Positions 42,971 through 50,882 of a DNA stretch of 64,000 nt are shown in pieces. How positions within the stretch are numbered: the first letter of the stretch is position 1; every line of letters starts with the position of its first letter. The notes below the pieces were generated by a model that was not told the DNA's origin, did not search any database, and worked only from the letters and a program-made list of their open reading frames with translations. The stretch comes from Cupriavidus basilensis (lineage in GTDB: Bacteria > Pseudomonadota > Gammaproteobacteria > Burkholderiales > Burkholderiaceae), in assembly GCF_000876015.1 (NCBI RefSeq), contig NZ_BBQM01000018.1:186001-250000 (forward strand), in the 5' to 3' direction. The translations under genes were made by a program, and so were the position numbers.

Positions 42971-44446
42971 TCACGACGCCAGCGTGGCGCGGATGGCCTG
43001 GTAGCACAGGTTCATCAGCGCCGACGGGAACAGGCCCAGGCCGATGATGAGCGCGCCGTTCAGGCTCAGCATCGAGCGCAGGCCGAACGACGACTCCAGC
43101 TTGTGCTCGTCGGCCGGCGCGTCGAAGTACATCAGCTTGACCACGCGCAGGTAGTAGAACGCGCCGATCAGCGAGAACAGCACCGCCACCACGGCCAGCC
43201 AGGTCATGCCGCTCTTGACCACCGCCTCGAGCACGGCCAGCTTGGCGTAGAAGCCCACGGTCGGCGGGATGCCGGCCAGCGAGAACATCATCACCAGCAT
43301 CAGCAGCGCGAACCACGGGTTCTTGCGCGACAGGCCCTTGAGGTCGTCCAGGGTCTCGGCCTCGAAGTCCTTGCCGGCGCGCAGCAGCACGATGCCGAAG
43401 GTGCCCAGCGTGGTCAGCACGTAGGTCGCGGCGTAGAACATCGACGCGCCGTAGGCGCCGGCGGCGCCCTCGGCGCTGCCGCCGGCCACGCCGGACAGCA
43501 TGCCCAGCAGCAGGAAGCCCATGTGCGAGATGGTGGAGTACGCCAGCATCCGCTTGAGGTTGGTCTGCACGATGGCGGTCAGGTTGCCGATCGCCAGCGA
43601 GGCCACGGCCAGCACGACCAGCATCAGCTGCCAGTCCACCGCCAGCGGCAGCAGGCCTTCGACCAGCAGGCGCAGCGCCATCGCGAACGCGGCCAGCTTC
43701 GGCGCGCCGGCGATCAGCAGCGTCACCGCGGTCGGCGAGCCCTGGTAGATGTCCGGGATCCACATGTGGAACGGCGCCGCGCCCATCTTGAAGGCGATGC
43801 CGGACACGATGAAGACCACGCCGAAGGCCAGCATGGTGGTGTTGACGCGGCCCGACTCGACCACGCGGAACACTTCGCCGAGGTTCAGCGAGCCGGTGGC
43901 GCCGTACAGCATCGACATGCCGTACAGCAGGAAGCCCGAGGCCAGCGCGCCGAGCACGAAGTACTTGATGGCCGATTCGGAGGTCACGCGGTTGTCGCGG
44001 CGCAGGGCCACCAGCGCGTAGGACGCCAGCGACAGCAGTTCCAGGCCCAGGTACAGGGTCAGGAAGTTGTTGCCGGTGATCATGACGATCTGGCCGCCGA
44101 GCGTGAACAGCGCGAGCATGTAGAACTCGCCGTTGTACATGTCGCGCTGAGCCAGGTAGCCGCGCGTGTAGACCAGCGTGATGAACAGCGCGGCCGAGCA
44201 GAACGCCGACAGCACGTTGGCCATCGGATCCACCACCACCAGGTTGGAGAACGCGTAGTGGGTGTCGCCGGCGGCGGCGTTGAGGCCGAACCAGAAGGTC
44301 AGCACCAGCGTGATCAGCAGCGACAGCGGATAGGCCAGGCTGGTGCGCTTGCGCCCGCGCGCCAGGTCGATCCAGTTGACCGCGGCAATCGAGATCGCCA
44401 GGAAGATGATTGGCGCCACAGGTGCCAGTGTCGAGGACGGTTGCAT
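42971..44446 (-). CDS. nuoN: NADH-quinone oxidoreductase subunit N
   Basis: This 491-residue antiporter-like membrane subunit of complex I has about 14 helices. The conserved lysines and glutamate of the proton channel fall in FKMGAAPFHMWIPDIYQGSPT and NLKRMLAYSTISHMGFLL. It is one of three Mrp-type subunits that pump protons. Last gene of the nuo operon, 18 bp after nuoM. Confidence 0.97.
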   Translation of the reverse strand: MQPSSTLAPVAPIIFLAISIAAVNWIDLARGRKRTSLAYPLSLLITLVLTFWFGLNAAAGDTHYAFSNLVVVDPMANVLSAFCSAALFITLVYTRGYLAQRDMYNGEFYMLALFTLGGQIVMITGNNFLTLYLGLELLSLASYALVALRRDNRVTSESAIKYFVLGALASGFLLYGMSMLYGATGSLNLGEVFRVVESGRVNTTMLAFGVVFIVSGIAFKMGAAPFHMWIPDIYQGSPTAVTLLIAGAPKLAAFAMALRLLVEGLLPLAVDWQLMLVVLAVASLAIGNLTAIVQTNLKRMLAYSTISHMGFLLLGMLSGVAGGSAEGAAGAYGASMFYAATYVLTTLGTFGIVLLRAGKDFEAETLDDLKGLSRKNPWFALLMLVMMFSLAGIPPTVGFYAKLAVLEAVVKSGMTWLAVVAVLFSLIGAFYYLRVVKLMYFDAPADEHKLESSFGLRSMLSLNGALIIGLGLFPSALMNLCYQAIRATLAS

Positions 44447-44464
44447 GTTTGTTTCTCTTCCCGA

Positions 44465-45931
44465 TTACAGCTTCGACTGCGCCACGTGCGACAGCAGGTT
44501 CACCACGGAAGCGTGCATGACGTCGGTGAAGGGTTTCGGATACAGGCCCATGTACAGGGTCATGATCGCCAGCAGGCCGAGCATGAAGAACTCGCGCTTG
44601 TTCAGGTCGATCAGCTCGGCCACGTGCTTGTTCACCACGTCGCCGAAGATCACGCGCTTGACCATCCACAGCGAATAGGCGGCGCCCAGGATCAGCGCGG
44701 TGGCCGCCAGCAGGCCGATCCAGAAATTGAACTTGACCGCGCCCAGGATGACCATGAACTCGCCGACGAAACCCGAGGTGGCCGGCAGGCCGCAGTTGGC
44801 CATCGCGAAGAACACCGACAGCGCGGCGAACTTCGGCATGGTGTTCACCACGCCGCCGTAGTCGGCGATCTGGCGCGAGTGCATGCGGTCATACAGCACG
44901 CCGATGCACAGGAACATGGCGCCCGAGACGAAGCCGTGCGAGATCATCTGCACGATGCCGCCTTCCAGGCCGATCTCGTTGAAGATGAAGAAGCCGAGCG
45001 TGACGAAACCCATGTGGGCGATCGACGAATACGCCACCAGTTTCTTCATGTCGGCCTGCACCAGCGCCACCAGGCCGATGTAGATCACCGCGATCAGCGA
45101 GATGGCGATGATGAACCCCGCCAGGCTGTGGCTCGCGTCGGGCGCGATCGGCAGCGAGAACCGCAGGAAGCCGTAGGCGCCCAGCTTCAGCATGATGGCG
45201 GCCAGCACCACCGAGCCGCCGGTCGGCGCCTCCACGTGGGCGTCGGGCAGCCAGGTGTGCACCGGCCACATCGGCACCTTGACCGCGAAGGCCAGGAAGA
45301 AGGCGATGAACAGGCCGATCTGCTCGTTCATCGACAGCCTGGCCTGGTGCCATTCGAGGATGTCGAAGGTGCCGGTCTTGCTGTACAGGTACAGCAGCGC
45401 GACCAGCGTCAGCAGCGAGCCGAGCAGCGTGTAGAGGAAGAACTTGAAGGCCGCGTACACGCGGTTCGGACCGCCCCACACGCCGATGATGATGTACATC
45501 GGGATCAGGGTGGCTTCGAAGAACACGTAGAACAGCATGCCGTTGAGCGCGCTGAACACGCCGACCATCAGGCCGGACAGGATCAGGAACGCGGCCATGT
45601 ACTCGGCCACGCGCTCGGTGATCACTTCCCAGGCCGAGATCACCACGATCACCGTGATGAAGGCCGTCAGCACCACGAACCACATCGAGATGCCGTCGAC
45701 GCCGAGGTGGTAGTTGATGCTGAAGCGCTCGATCCAGGCCGACTTCTCGACGAACTGCATGGCAGCCGTGGAGCGGTCGAAGTGGAAGACCAGGGGCAGC
45801 GTGGCGACGAAGCTGACGACCGAGCCGAACAGCGCCATCCAGCGCACGTAGCAGCGACTGCGGTCAGACCCGGAGGCAAGGACTAGCAAGCCAAAGAAGA
45901 TAGGCAGCCAGATAGCGAAAGACAGAACCAT
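44465..45931 (-). CDS. nuoM: NADH-quinone oxidoreductase subunit M
   Basis: This 488-residue antiporter-like subunit has the signature segments YHLGVDGISMWFVVLTAF, FFLAFAVKVPMWPVHTWLPDAHVEAPTGGSVVLA (channel lysine and TM7 break) and DMKKLVAYSSIAHMGFVTLG. About 14 transmembrane helices. AAGGAAAACAAGAAA precedes the ATG. Confidence 0.97.
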   Translation of the reverse strand: MVLSFAIWLPIFFGLLVLASGSDRSRCYVRWMALFGSVVSFVATLPLVFHFDRSTAAMQFVEKSAWIERFSINYHLGVDGISMWFVVLTAFITVIVVISAWEVITERVAEYMAAFLILSGLMVGVFSALNGMLFYVFFEATLIPMYIIIGVWGGPNRVYAAFKFFLYTLLGSLLTLVALLYLYSKTGTFDILEWHQARLSMNEQIGLFIAFFLAFAVKVPMWPVHTWLPDAHVEAPTGGSVVLAAIMLKLGAYGFLRFSLPIAPDASHSLAGFIIAISLIAVIYIGLVALVQADMKKLVAYSSIAHMGFVTLGFFIFNEIGLEGGIVQMISHGFVSGAMFLCIGVLYDRMHSRQIADYGGVVNTMPKFAALSVFFAMANCGLPATSGFVGEFMVILGAVKFNFWIGLLAATALILGAAYSLWMVKRVIFGDVVNKHVAELIDLNKREFFMLGLLAIMTLYMGLYPKPFTDVMHASVVNLLSHVAQSKL

Positions 45932-45944
45932 TTTCTTGTTTTCC

Positions 45945-48059
45945 TTACTTGGCGCCCACCGTGGCGAACGAGGTGCCGAACACCGTCAGCGACAGCAGCA
46001 CCAGCATGCCCAGGATCATGGCGAATGCGTAGTGGTAGATGTAGCCGGACTGCAGGTAGCGGCTGACCGATGCGAACCATCCCACCACGCGGGCCGCGCC
46101 GTTGACCACCAGGCCGTCGATCAGGCCCTGGTCGCCGCCCTTCCACAGGCCGGTGCCCAGCAGGCGCGCGCCGCGCGCGAACACGGCCTCGTTGATGGCG
46201 TCCATGTAGTACTTGTTGTCGAGCAGCGTGTACAGGCCCGAGCAGCGTTGCTTGATCGCGGCGGGGATGTCCGGGCGCTTCATGTAGAAGAACCACGACA
46301 GCACCACGCCCGCGATGGCCAGCCACAACACCGGCGTGGTCAGCGAGTGCAGGCCCATCGCCACCCAGCCGTGGAAGGCTTCGGCCAGCTCTTCCATCGC
46401 ATGATGGTTCTCGCCGACGTAGATCACGTTCTTGAAGGCCACGCCGTTCTTGAAGAAGTCGCCGAACAGCATCGGGCCGATGGCGAACGCGCCGACCACC
46501 ACCGAGGGGATGGCCAGCATGACCAGCGGCAGCGTCACCACCCACGGCGACTCGTGCGGCTTCTGGCCCGGGGCCAGGCCGTGATGATGCTCGTCGTGGC
46601 CGGCTTCCTCTTCCTCGTGGTCATCGTGGCCGTGCGCGTGGGCGTGGTGCGCGTCGTGCGCCTTGCCGAAGCGCTCTTCGCCGTGGAACACCAGGAAGTA
46701 CATGCGGAACGAGTAGAACGCCGTGACGAACACGCCGGCCAGCACCGCGAAGTAGGCGAAGCCCGAACCGGCGATGTGCGATTCCGCCACCGCCTCGATG
46801 ATCGAGTCCTTGGAGTAGAAGCCCGCGAAGAACGGCGTGCCGATCAGCGCCAGCGAACCGACCAGCGAGGTGATCCAGGTGATCGGCATGTACTTGCGCA
46901 GGCCGCCCATGTTGCGGATGTCCTGGTCATGGTGCATGCCGATGATGACCGAGCCGGCCGCGAGGAACAGCAGCGCCTTGAAGAAGGCGTGGGTCATCAG
47001 GTGGAACACCGCCACCGAGTAGGCCGAGGCGCCCAGCGCCACGGTCATGTAGCCGAGCTGCGACAGCGTGGAGTACGCCACCACGCGCTTGATGTCGTTC
47101 TGGATGATGCCCAGGAAGCCCATGAACAGCGCGGTGATCGCGCCGATCACCAGCACGAAGGACAGCGCGGTGTCGGACAGCTCGAACAGCGGCGACATGC
47201 GCGCGACCATGAAGATGCCCGCCGTCACCATCGTGGCGGCGTGGATCAGCGCGGAGATCGGGGTCGGGCCTTCCATCGAGTCCGGCAGCCACACGTGCAG
47301 CGGGAACTGGGCCGACTTGCCCATCGCGCCGATGAACAGGCAGATGCAGGCCACCGTGATCATCATCCAGTCGGTGCCCGGGAACAGGATCGTGGCGAGC
47401 TGGTCGCGCGCGGCGAACACGTCGGTGTAGTTCATGCTGCCGCTGTAGGCCAGCAGCAGGCCGATGCCGAGGATGAAGCCGAAGTCGCCGACGCGGTTGA
47501 CCAGGAAGGCCTTCAGGTTGGCGAAGATCGCCGTCGGCCGGGTGTACCAGAAGCCGATCAGCAGGTATGACACCAGGCCCACCGCTTCCCAGCCGAAGAA
47601 CAGCTGCAGGAAGTTGTTGCTCATGACCAGCATGAGCATCGAGAAGGTGAACAGCGAGATGTAGGCGAAGAAGCGGTTGTAGCCGGGGTCTTCCGCCATG
47701 TAGCCGACGGTGTAGATGTGCACCATCAGCGAGACGAAGGTCACCACCACCATCATCATCGCGGTGAGCGAGTCGACCAGGAAGCCGACTTCCATCTTGA
47801 GGCTGCCGATCGTCATCCACTCGTACACCGTGGCGTTGAAGCTCGCGCCGTTCAGCACATCCAGCAGCACGATGATCGACAGCAGGCAGGAGATCGCCAC
47901 GCCGAGGATGGTCACGGTGTGGGCCAGCGTGCGGCCGGCGCGCGTCTCCGAGGAGAACGTGCTGAAAAACTTGGTGCCGAACAGGCCGGCGATGGCTGCA
48001 CCGGCTAGCGGTGCGAGCGGGATCGCCAGTAGCAGGTTGGGGTCGAGCGTGGTTGCCAT
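45945..48059 (-). CDS. nuoL: NADH-quinone oxidoreductase subunit L
   Basis: This 704-residue distal proton-pumping subunit of complex I has the conserved GKSAQFPLHVWLPDSMEGPTPISALIHAATMVTAG and NDIKRVVAYSTLSQLGYM. The long C-terminal lateral helix region follows. At residues about 468-493 it carries a cytoplasmic or loop insertion extremely rich in His, Asp and Glu (HDAHHAHAHGHDDHEEEE and further His), giving a likely metal-binding loop not present in E. coli NuoL. Length is otherwise about 90 residues above E. coli. Weak ribosome-binding site. Confidence 0.97.
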   Translation of the reverse strand: MATTLDPNLLLAIPLAPLAGAAIAGLFGTKFFSTFSSETRAGRTLAHTVTILGVAISCLLSIIVLLDVLNGASFNATVYEWMTIGSLKMEVGFLVDSLTAMMMVVVTFVSLMVHIYTVGYMAEDPGYNRFFAYISLFTFSMLMLVMSNNFLQLFFGWEAVGLVSYLLIGFWYTRPTAIFANLKAFLVNRVGDFGFILGIGLLLAYSGSMNYTDVFAARDQLATILFPGTDWMMITVACICLFIGAMGKSAQFPLHVWLPDSMEGPTPISALIHAATMVTAGIFMVARMSPLFELSDTALSFVLVIGAITALFMGFLGIIQNDIKRVVAYSTLSQLGYMTVALGASAYSVAVFHLMTHAFFKALLFLAAGSVIIGMHHDQDIRNMGGLRKYMPITWITSLVGSLALIGTPFFAGFYSKDSIIEAVAESHIAGSGFAYFAVLAGVFVTAFYSFRMYFLVFHGEERFGKAHDAHHAHAHGHDDHEEEEAGHDEHHHGLAPGQKPHESPWVVTLPLVMLAIPSVVVGAFAIGPMLFGDFFKNGVAFKNVIYVGENHHAMEELAEAFHGWVAMGLHSLTTPVLWLAIAGVVLSWFFYMKRPDIPAAIKQRCSGLYTLLDNKYYMDAINEAVFARGARLLGTGLWKGGDQGLIDGLVVNGAARVVGWFASVSRYLQSGYIYHYAFAMILGMLVLLSLTVFGTSFATVGAK

Positions 48060-48118
48060 AGGACGCTTAGTGGTGTGCGGTCGGATTACAGTCTTGATTC
48101 ATGGCGTGGCGATGCGGA

Positions 48119-48424
48119 TCAGCCCTTGAGGGTGTCCATGTCGTCCACGTTGATCGTGTCCAGGTTGCGGAACAGCACGACCAGGATTGCCAGACCGATT
48201 GCCGACTCGGCCGCGGCCACCGTGAGGATGAAGAAAACGAAAACCTGACCGGCCAGGTCGCCGAGGTAGTGCGAGAAGGCGACGAAGTTCATGTTGACCG
48301 CGAGCAGCATCAACTCGATCGCCATCAGCAGCACGATCACGTTCTTGCGGTTCAGGAAGATACCAACGATGCTGATGGCGAAGAGGATCGCACCGAGCAC
48401 GAGGAAATGGGCGAGAGATAGCAC
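48119..48424 (-). CDS. nuoK: NADH-quinone oxidoreductase subunit K
   Basis: This 101-residue subunit has three helices and the conserved membrane glutamates in MAIELMLLAVNMNF. It begins with GTG at 48424 (family length fits), preceded by CCCGGAGACACGCT. MLSLAHFLVLGAILFAISIVGIFLNRKN is the standard N-terminus. Confidence 0.97.
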   Translation of the reverse strand: MLSLAHFLVLGAILFAISIVGIFLNRKNVIVLLMAIELMLLAVNMNFVAFSHYLGDLAGQVFVFFILTVAAAESAIGLAILVVLFRNLDTINVDDMDTLKG

Positions 48425-48440
48425 AGCGTGTCTCCGGGCT

Positions 48441-49076
48441 TCAGTTCTTGTTGGCGGCAGCGGCGGCGTCCTGCGCCTTGGCTTCCGCGGGCATCGAGAC
48501 CAGGCGCACGCGATCCTCGCGGCGGGTGCGCAGCTGCTCGCCCACGTCCTGCGCCTTGTTGTCCTTGCGGCGGCGCAGCGTCAGCGCGACGGCGGCGATG
48601 ATCGCCACCAGCAGGATGATGCCGGCCACTTCGAAGGCGTAGATGTAATCGGTGTAGATCAGCTTGCCGAGCGCGCCGGTGTTCGAGTAATCCGGGCCCT
48701 GCGCCACGTTGTTCAGCGGCGTGGTGGTGCCGATGAAGTTGCGCACCAGCACGGTGGCCATCTCGGCGATGATCAGCGCGCCGACCACCGAGGCCAGCGG
48801 CACGTAGGTCCAGAAGTCCCGTCGCAGGTGCTCGATGTCGATGTCGATCATCATCACCACGAACAGGAACAGCACCATCACGGCGCCCACGTACACCAGC
48901 ACCAGCAGGATGGCGAGGAATTCGGCCTTCAGCAGCATCCAGATCGCGGCGGCCGTGAAGAACGACAGCACGAGGAACAGTGCGGAGTGCACGGGGTTCT
49001 TCGCGGTGATGACTTTCAGTGCGGAGAGCACCAGCACCAGCGCAAAGACGTAGAAGATGGTGGTCGTCAGTTCCAT
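48441..49076 (-). CDS. nuoJ: NADH-quinone oxidoreductase subunit J
   Basis: This 211-residue membrane subunit has five helices and the conserved VLVYVGAVMVLFLFVVMMIDID segment, whose pi-bulge helix takes part in coupling. The C-terminal tail is charged (RRRKDNKAQDVGEQLRTRREDRVRLV) and longer than in E. coli. A 166-bp gap with a GCCGCC/GGCGGC stem separates it from nuoI. Confidence 0.96.
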   Translation of the reverse strand: MELTTTIFYVFALVLVLSALKVITAKNPVHSALFLVLSFFTAAAIWMLLKAEFLAILLVLVYVGAVMVLFLFVVMMIDIDIEHLRRDFWTYVPLASVVGALIIAEMATVLVRNFIGTTTPLNNVAQGPDYSNTGALGKLIYTDYIYAFEVAGIILLVAIIAAVALTLRRRKDNKAQDVGEQLRTRREDRVRLVSMPAEAKAQDAAAAANKN

Positions 49077-49242
49077 GGTTCCTGTCGGATCCTCTTTGAG
49101 CCTTCCGGCACAAGCCGCCTCCGGCGGCCTGCCCTTGCGGCATCCTTTTCGTCGGCCCCAGCGGGGCCGGATTCACTTGTTCGTTGGCAGCGCCGGCCAG
49201 ATTCGGCCGGCACGCCCTGTAATGCTCCGCCTTGGGCGATGC

Positions 49243-49734
49243 TCAGCGGTACTTGGCGTCCGCGGCCTTGGCCGCGGCGATCTGCGGTTCGTAGCGGTCG
49301 CCCACGGCCAGCAGCAGATCCTTGGTGAAATACAGGTCGCCGCGCTTCTCGCCGTGGTACTCGAGGATGTGCGTCTCGACGATGGCGTCGACCGGGCAGG
49401 CCTCTTCGCAGAAGCCGCAGAAGATGCACTTGGTCAGGTCGATGTCGTAGCGCGTGGTGCGGCGGGTGCCGTCGGCGCGCGCGTCGGACTCGATGGTGAT
49501 GGCCATCGCCGGGCAGACCGCCTCGCACAGCTTGCAGGCGATGCACCGCTCTTCGCCGTTGGGGTAGCGGCGCAGCGCGTGCAGGCCGCGGAAACGCGGC
49601 GAGATCGGCGTCTTCTCTTCGGGAAACTGGACCGTGACCTTGCGGGCGAAGAGATAGCGCCCGGTCAGAGCCATGCCCTTGAAGAGTTCCTTCAGGAGCA
49701 GGCTGTTGAAGAAGTCCTTGATGGCGAGCAGCAT
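49243..49734 (-). CDS. nuoI: NADH-quinone oxidoreductase subunit I
   Basis: This 163-residue peripheral-arm subunit carries two [4Fe-4S] clusters (N6a and N6b) through CIACKLCEAVCPAMAI and CIFCGFCEEACPVDAI. The N-terminal amphipathic helix (LKELFKGMALTGRYLF) anchors it to the membrane arm. AGGAAGCAATCGTC precedes the ATG. Confidence 0.97.
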   Translation of the reverse strand: MLLAIKDFFNSLLLKELFKGMALTGRYLFARKVTVQFPEEKTPISPRFRGLHALRRYPNGEERCIACKLCEAVCPAMAITIESDARADGTRRTTRYDIDLTKCIFCGFCEEACPVDAIVETHILEYHGEKRGDLYFTKDLLLAVGDRYEPQIAAAKAADAKYR

Positions 49735-49799
49735 GACGATTGCTTCCTAATGATTCCGCAGGCCGCCGCCGGGGGCGGCGGCGCACCTGCCCTGGCCGT

Positions 49800-50864
49800 T
49801 CAATGCCAGATATTCCAAGGCGACCGGATCCAGATCGCGACGATGATCAGCCAGCCCACCGTAAGCGGGATGAAGACCTTCCAGCCCAGGCGCATGATCT
49901 GGTCGTAGCGGTAGCGCGGGAACGACGCGCGCAGCCAGATGAAGACCGACAGCAGCAGGAAGACCTTGAACAGCAGCCAGAAGAAGCCCGGGATCGCATT
50001 GGTGATGAAGCTCGAGAACGGCGGCGCCCAGCCTCCCAGGAACATCAGCGCGGTCATCGTCGAGATGATGATCATGTTGATGTACTCGGCCAGGAAGAAC
50101 AGCGCGAAGGCCATGCCCGAATATTCGATCATGTGGCCGGCCACGATTTCCGATTCGCCTTCCACCACGTCGAACGGGTGGCGGTTGGTCTCGGCCACGC
50201 CGGAGATGAAGTAGACGCCGAACATCGGCAGCAGCGGCAGCCAGTTCCAGGACAGGATGTTGATGCCCAGGCCGGCGAAGTAGCCGGTGTTCTGCGTGTT
50301 GACGATGGCCGACAGGTTCAGGCTGCCCGACACCATCAGCACCGTCACCAGGGCGAAGCCCATCGCGATTTCGTACGACACCATCTGCGCCGCGGCGCGC
50401 ATGGCGCCGATGAAGGCGTACTTGGAGTTCGAGGCCCAGCCGGCCAGGATCACGCCGTACACGCCGACCGAGCTGATCGCCATCACGTACAGCAGGCCGG
50501 CGTTGACGTTGGCCATCACCGCCTCGGCCTGGAACGGGATCACCGCCCAGACCGCCACGGCGGGCATCAGCACCATCAGCGGGGCAACCAGGTACATGCC
50601 CCGGCTGACCTGCGTCGGCATCATGACTTCCTTGAGCAGCAGCTTGAGCACGTCGGCGATCGGCTGCAGCAGGCCGAGCGGGCCGACCCGGTTCGGGCCG
50701 ATACGCACGTGCATCCAGCCGATCAGCTTGCGCTCCCACAGGATCAGGTAGGCCACGCACAGCAGCAGCGGCACCACGATGAGCACGGCGCGAATCAGGA
50801 TCCACAGCGGCGTCCAGGCGCCGCCGAAGAGATTCTGCCCTTGCGAGGTAATCCAGTCGATCAT
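49800..50864 (-). CDS. nuoH: NADH-quinone oxidoreductase subunit H
   Basis: This 354-residue membrane subunit forms the quinone-entry cavity. Conserved loops are ERKLIGWMHVRIGPNRVGPLGLLQPIADVLKLLLKE, QMVSYEIAMGFAL and NRHPFDVVEGESEIVAGHMIEYSGM. Eight helices. It is 18 bp from the nuoG stop and 65 bp from nuoI. Confidence 0.97.
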   Translation of the reverse strand: MIDWITSQGQNLFGGAWTPLWILIRAVLIVVPLLLCVAYLILWERKLIGWMHVRIGPNRVGPLGLLQPIADVLKLLLKEVMMPTQVSRGMYLVAPLMVLMPAVAVWAVIPFQAEAVMANVNAGLLYVMAISSVGVYGVILAGWASNSKYAFIGAMRAAAQMVSYEIAMGFALVTVLMVSGSLNLSAIVNTQNTGYFAGLGINILSWNWLPLLPMFGVYFISGVAETNRHPFDVVEGESEIVAGHMIEYSGMAFALFFLAEYINMIIISTMTALMFLGGWAPPFSSFITNAIPGFFWLLFKVFLLLSVFIWLRASFPRYRYDQIMRLGWKVFIPLTVGWLIIVAIWIRSPWNIWH

Positions 50865-50882
50865 GTTTCTTTCTCGCTCTTC

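Noticed and set aside
42752..45886. A 1044-codon plus-strand open frame
   Set aside because: It lies antisense to nuoN, nuoM and DUF2818 and its translation is Arg/His/Gln/Ala-rich with no domain. It is a GC-rich shadow.
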